From: Deltaproteobacteria bacterium
Lineage (GTDB): Bacteria > Myxococcota_A > UBA9042 > PHBI01 > JACKFB01
Assembly: GCA_020632695.1 (NCBI GenBank)
Contig: JACKFB010000005.1
Coordinates: forward strand, 124,001 to 188,000
Length of the DNA stretch: 64,000 bases
Direction of reading: 5' to 3'
Position numbers and translations under genes: made by a program. Below the pieces are notes generated by a model. That model had not been told where the DNA came from. It searched no databases and saw nothing but the letters and a program-made list of their open reading frames with translations. Positions 63,566 through 64,000 of the stretch are shown one piece after another. Each line of letters begins with the position of its first letter. Position 1 is the first letter of the stretch.

Positions 63566-64000
63566 TCAGGTGGGCAGCGCGCTCCGAATCAACACGTCTC
63601 GCTCGATCTCGAAGATCTTCTCCGGGATCTTCTCCTCGCCACGCTCGCGCTTGTCGTTCTCGCGCATGAAGAGCGCCTCGCCGAACCGCTCCAGCGCCGC
63701 CTCCGCGCGCAGGTTCTTCACCCCGACGAGCTGCATCCTCACGACCCCGCCGCCGCCCTCGGCCAGCGGCTCGACGCGCAGCACCCTGCTCAGCGCCGCG
63801 ACGGTGTCGCCCGCGAAGGTGGGCTGAGTGTGGTAGCCGTCATGCCAGCCGAGCTCCGCCACCGCGTTCTCGGAGACGTCGCGGCTGGCCAGGCCCAAGA
63901 GCCACGCGAAGATGAGGCCGCCGTACACGATCGGCTCGCCCGACATGGGCCCCTGCTGGGCGGTGGAGTAGAGGCGGTCGTAGTGCAGCGGGTGGGTGTT
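63566..64000 (-). CDS. mch: MaoC-like dehydratase, probable mesaconyl-CoA hydratase (5' end outside window)
   Basis: The frame remains open to base 64000, so the visible 144 residues are the C-terminal part. They start NTHPLHYDRLYSTAQQGPM and continue GEPIVYGGLIFAWLLGLASR, AELGWHDGYHTQPTFAGDTV and FMRENDKRERGEEKIPEKI. The hot-dog hydratase pattern with ELGW and PTFAGDT is that of the mesaconyl-C1-CoA hydratase/beta-methylmalyl-CoA dehydratase family of about 340 residues. Mch adds water to mesaconyl-CoA in the ethylmalonyl-CoA pathway, and nearby ccr-ecm-meaB support that identity. The catalytic N-terminal half is not visible. Confidence 0.8.
   Translation of the reverse strand, partial: NTHPLHYDRLYSTAQQGPMSGEPIVYGGLIFAWLLGLASRDVSENAVAELGWHDGYHTQPTFAGDTVAALSRVLRVEPLAEGGGGVVRMQLVGVKNLRAEAALERFGEALFMRENDKRERGEEKIPEKIFEIERDVLIRSALPT

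Overview
This window is a chromosomal segment of a very GC-rich Gram-negative bacterium (roughly 70% G+C by eye, strong G/C third-position bias, many GTG starts). The gene content best fits Myxococcota or a related delta-proteobacterial lineage. It has an outer-membrane assembly block (lysS-lolC-lolD-bamA-skp) and many large exported or lipid-anchored repeat proteins: FG-GAP, thrombospondin type-3/MopE-like, PEGA-like, PPC-like and Cys-rich. It also has a TatT-type TRAP transporter and an ethylmalonyl-CoA pathway cluster. I see no rRNA, tRNA, CRISPR array, prophage or insertion sequence. The assignment is an inference from gene content only.

Layout. 1-6.6 kb: the 3' part of an NFACT/RqcH ribosome-quality-control gene, a zinc-ribbon membrane protein, a giant FG-GAP lipoprotein on the minus strand, and an unknown gene. 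6.6-11.5 kb (minus): a four-gene TRAP operon tatT-dctP-dctQ-dctM behind a TTGACA promoter; DctM carries an odd repeated acidic tail. 11.5-22.7 kb: an amidase, a DUF2007-like protein, a histidine phosphatase, a HEAT-repeat protein, a von Willebrand A lipoprotein, an 11-unit PEGA-like lipoprotein, dnaK with its own promoter and terminator-like hairpin, and a small Cys-rich lipoprotein. 22.7-28 kb: hutH, divergent from a three-gene set made of a beta-decarboxylating dehydrogenase, a thiolase and a DRE-TIM Claisen-condensation synthase. 28.2-31.5 kb: a secreted protein with 14 TSP3 repeats. 31.6-41.5 kb: lysS, lolC, lolD, bamA, skp, a PPC lipoprotein and a rhomboid protease. 41.5-46.9 kb: fxsA, a DUF368 polyprenyl-phosphate transporter, an HU/IHF gene, a small outer-membrane barrel, and efp with its modifying enzyme epmA. 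47-52 kb: an ABC1/UbiB kinase, a CoA-transferase/racemase, an SCP2 protein, trpA, ridA, and a structured intergenic stretch. 52-57.7 kb: a SPOR protein, a Cys-rich secreted protein, a TPR-zincin, a cupin and a Ca-binding-repeat lipoprotein. 57.8-64 kb: a CbiX-type cobalt chelatase, ccr-ecm-meaB, then (minus) purE and the 3' part of a mesaconyl-CoA-hydratase-like gene.

How genes work together. LolC/LolD extract lipoproteins from the inner membrane, and the window encodes at least seven predicted lipoproteins. BamA and Skp serve outer-membrane proteins such as the barrel at 44.3 kb. EF-P and EpmA form a substrate-enzyme pair. Ccr, Ecm, MeaB and the MaoC-like hydratase are consecutive or supporting parts of acetyl-CoA assimilation through ethylmalonyl-CoA. 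Ecm needs B12, and the divergent CbiX gene is a cobalt-insertion candidate. Recurrent TTGAC-type -35 elements with 16-18 bp spacers precede many genes, which suggests a conventional housekeeping sigma factor.
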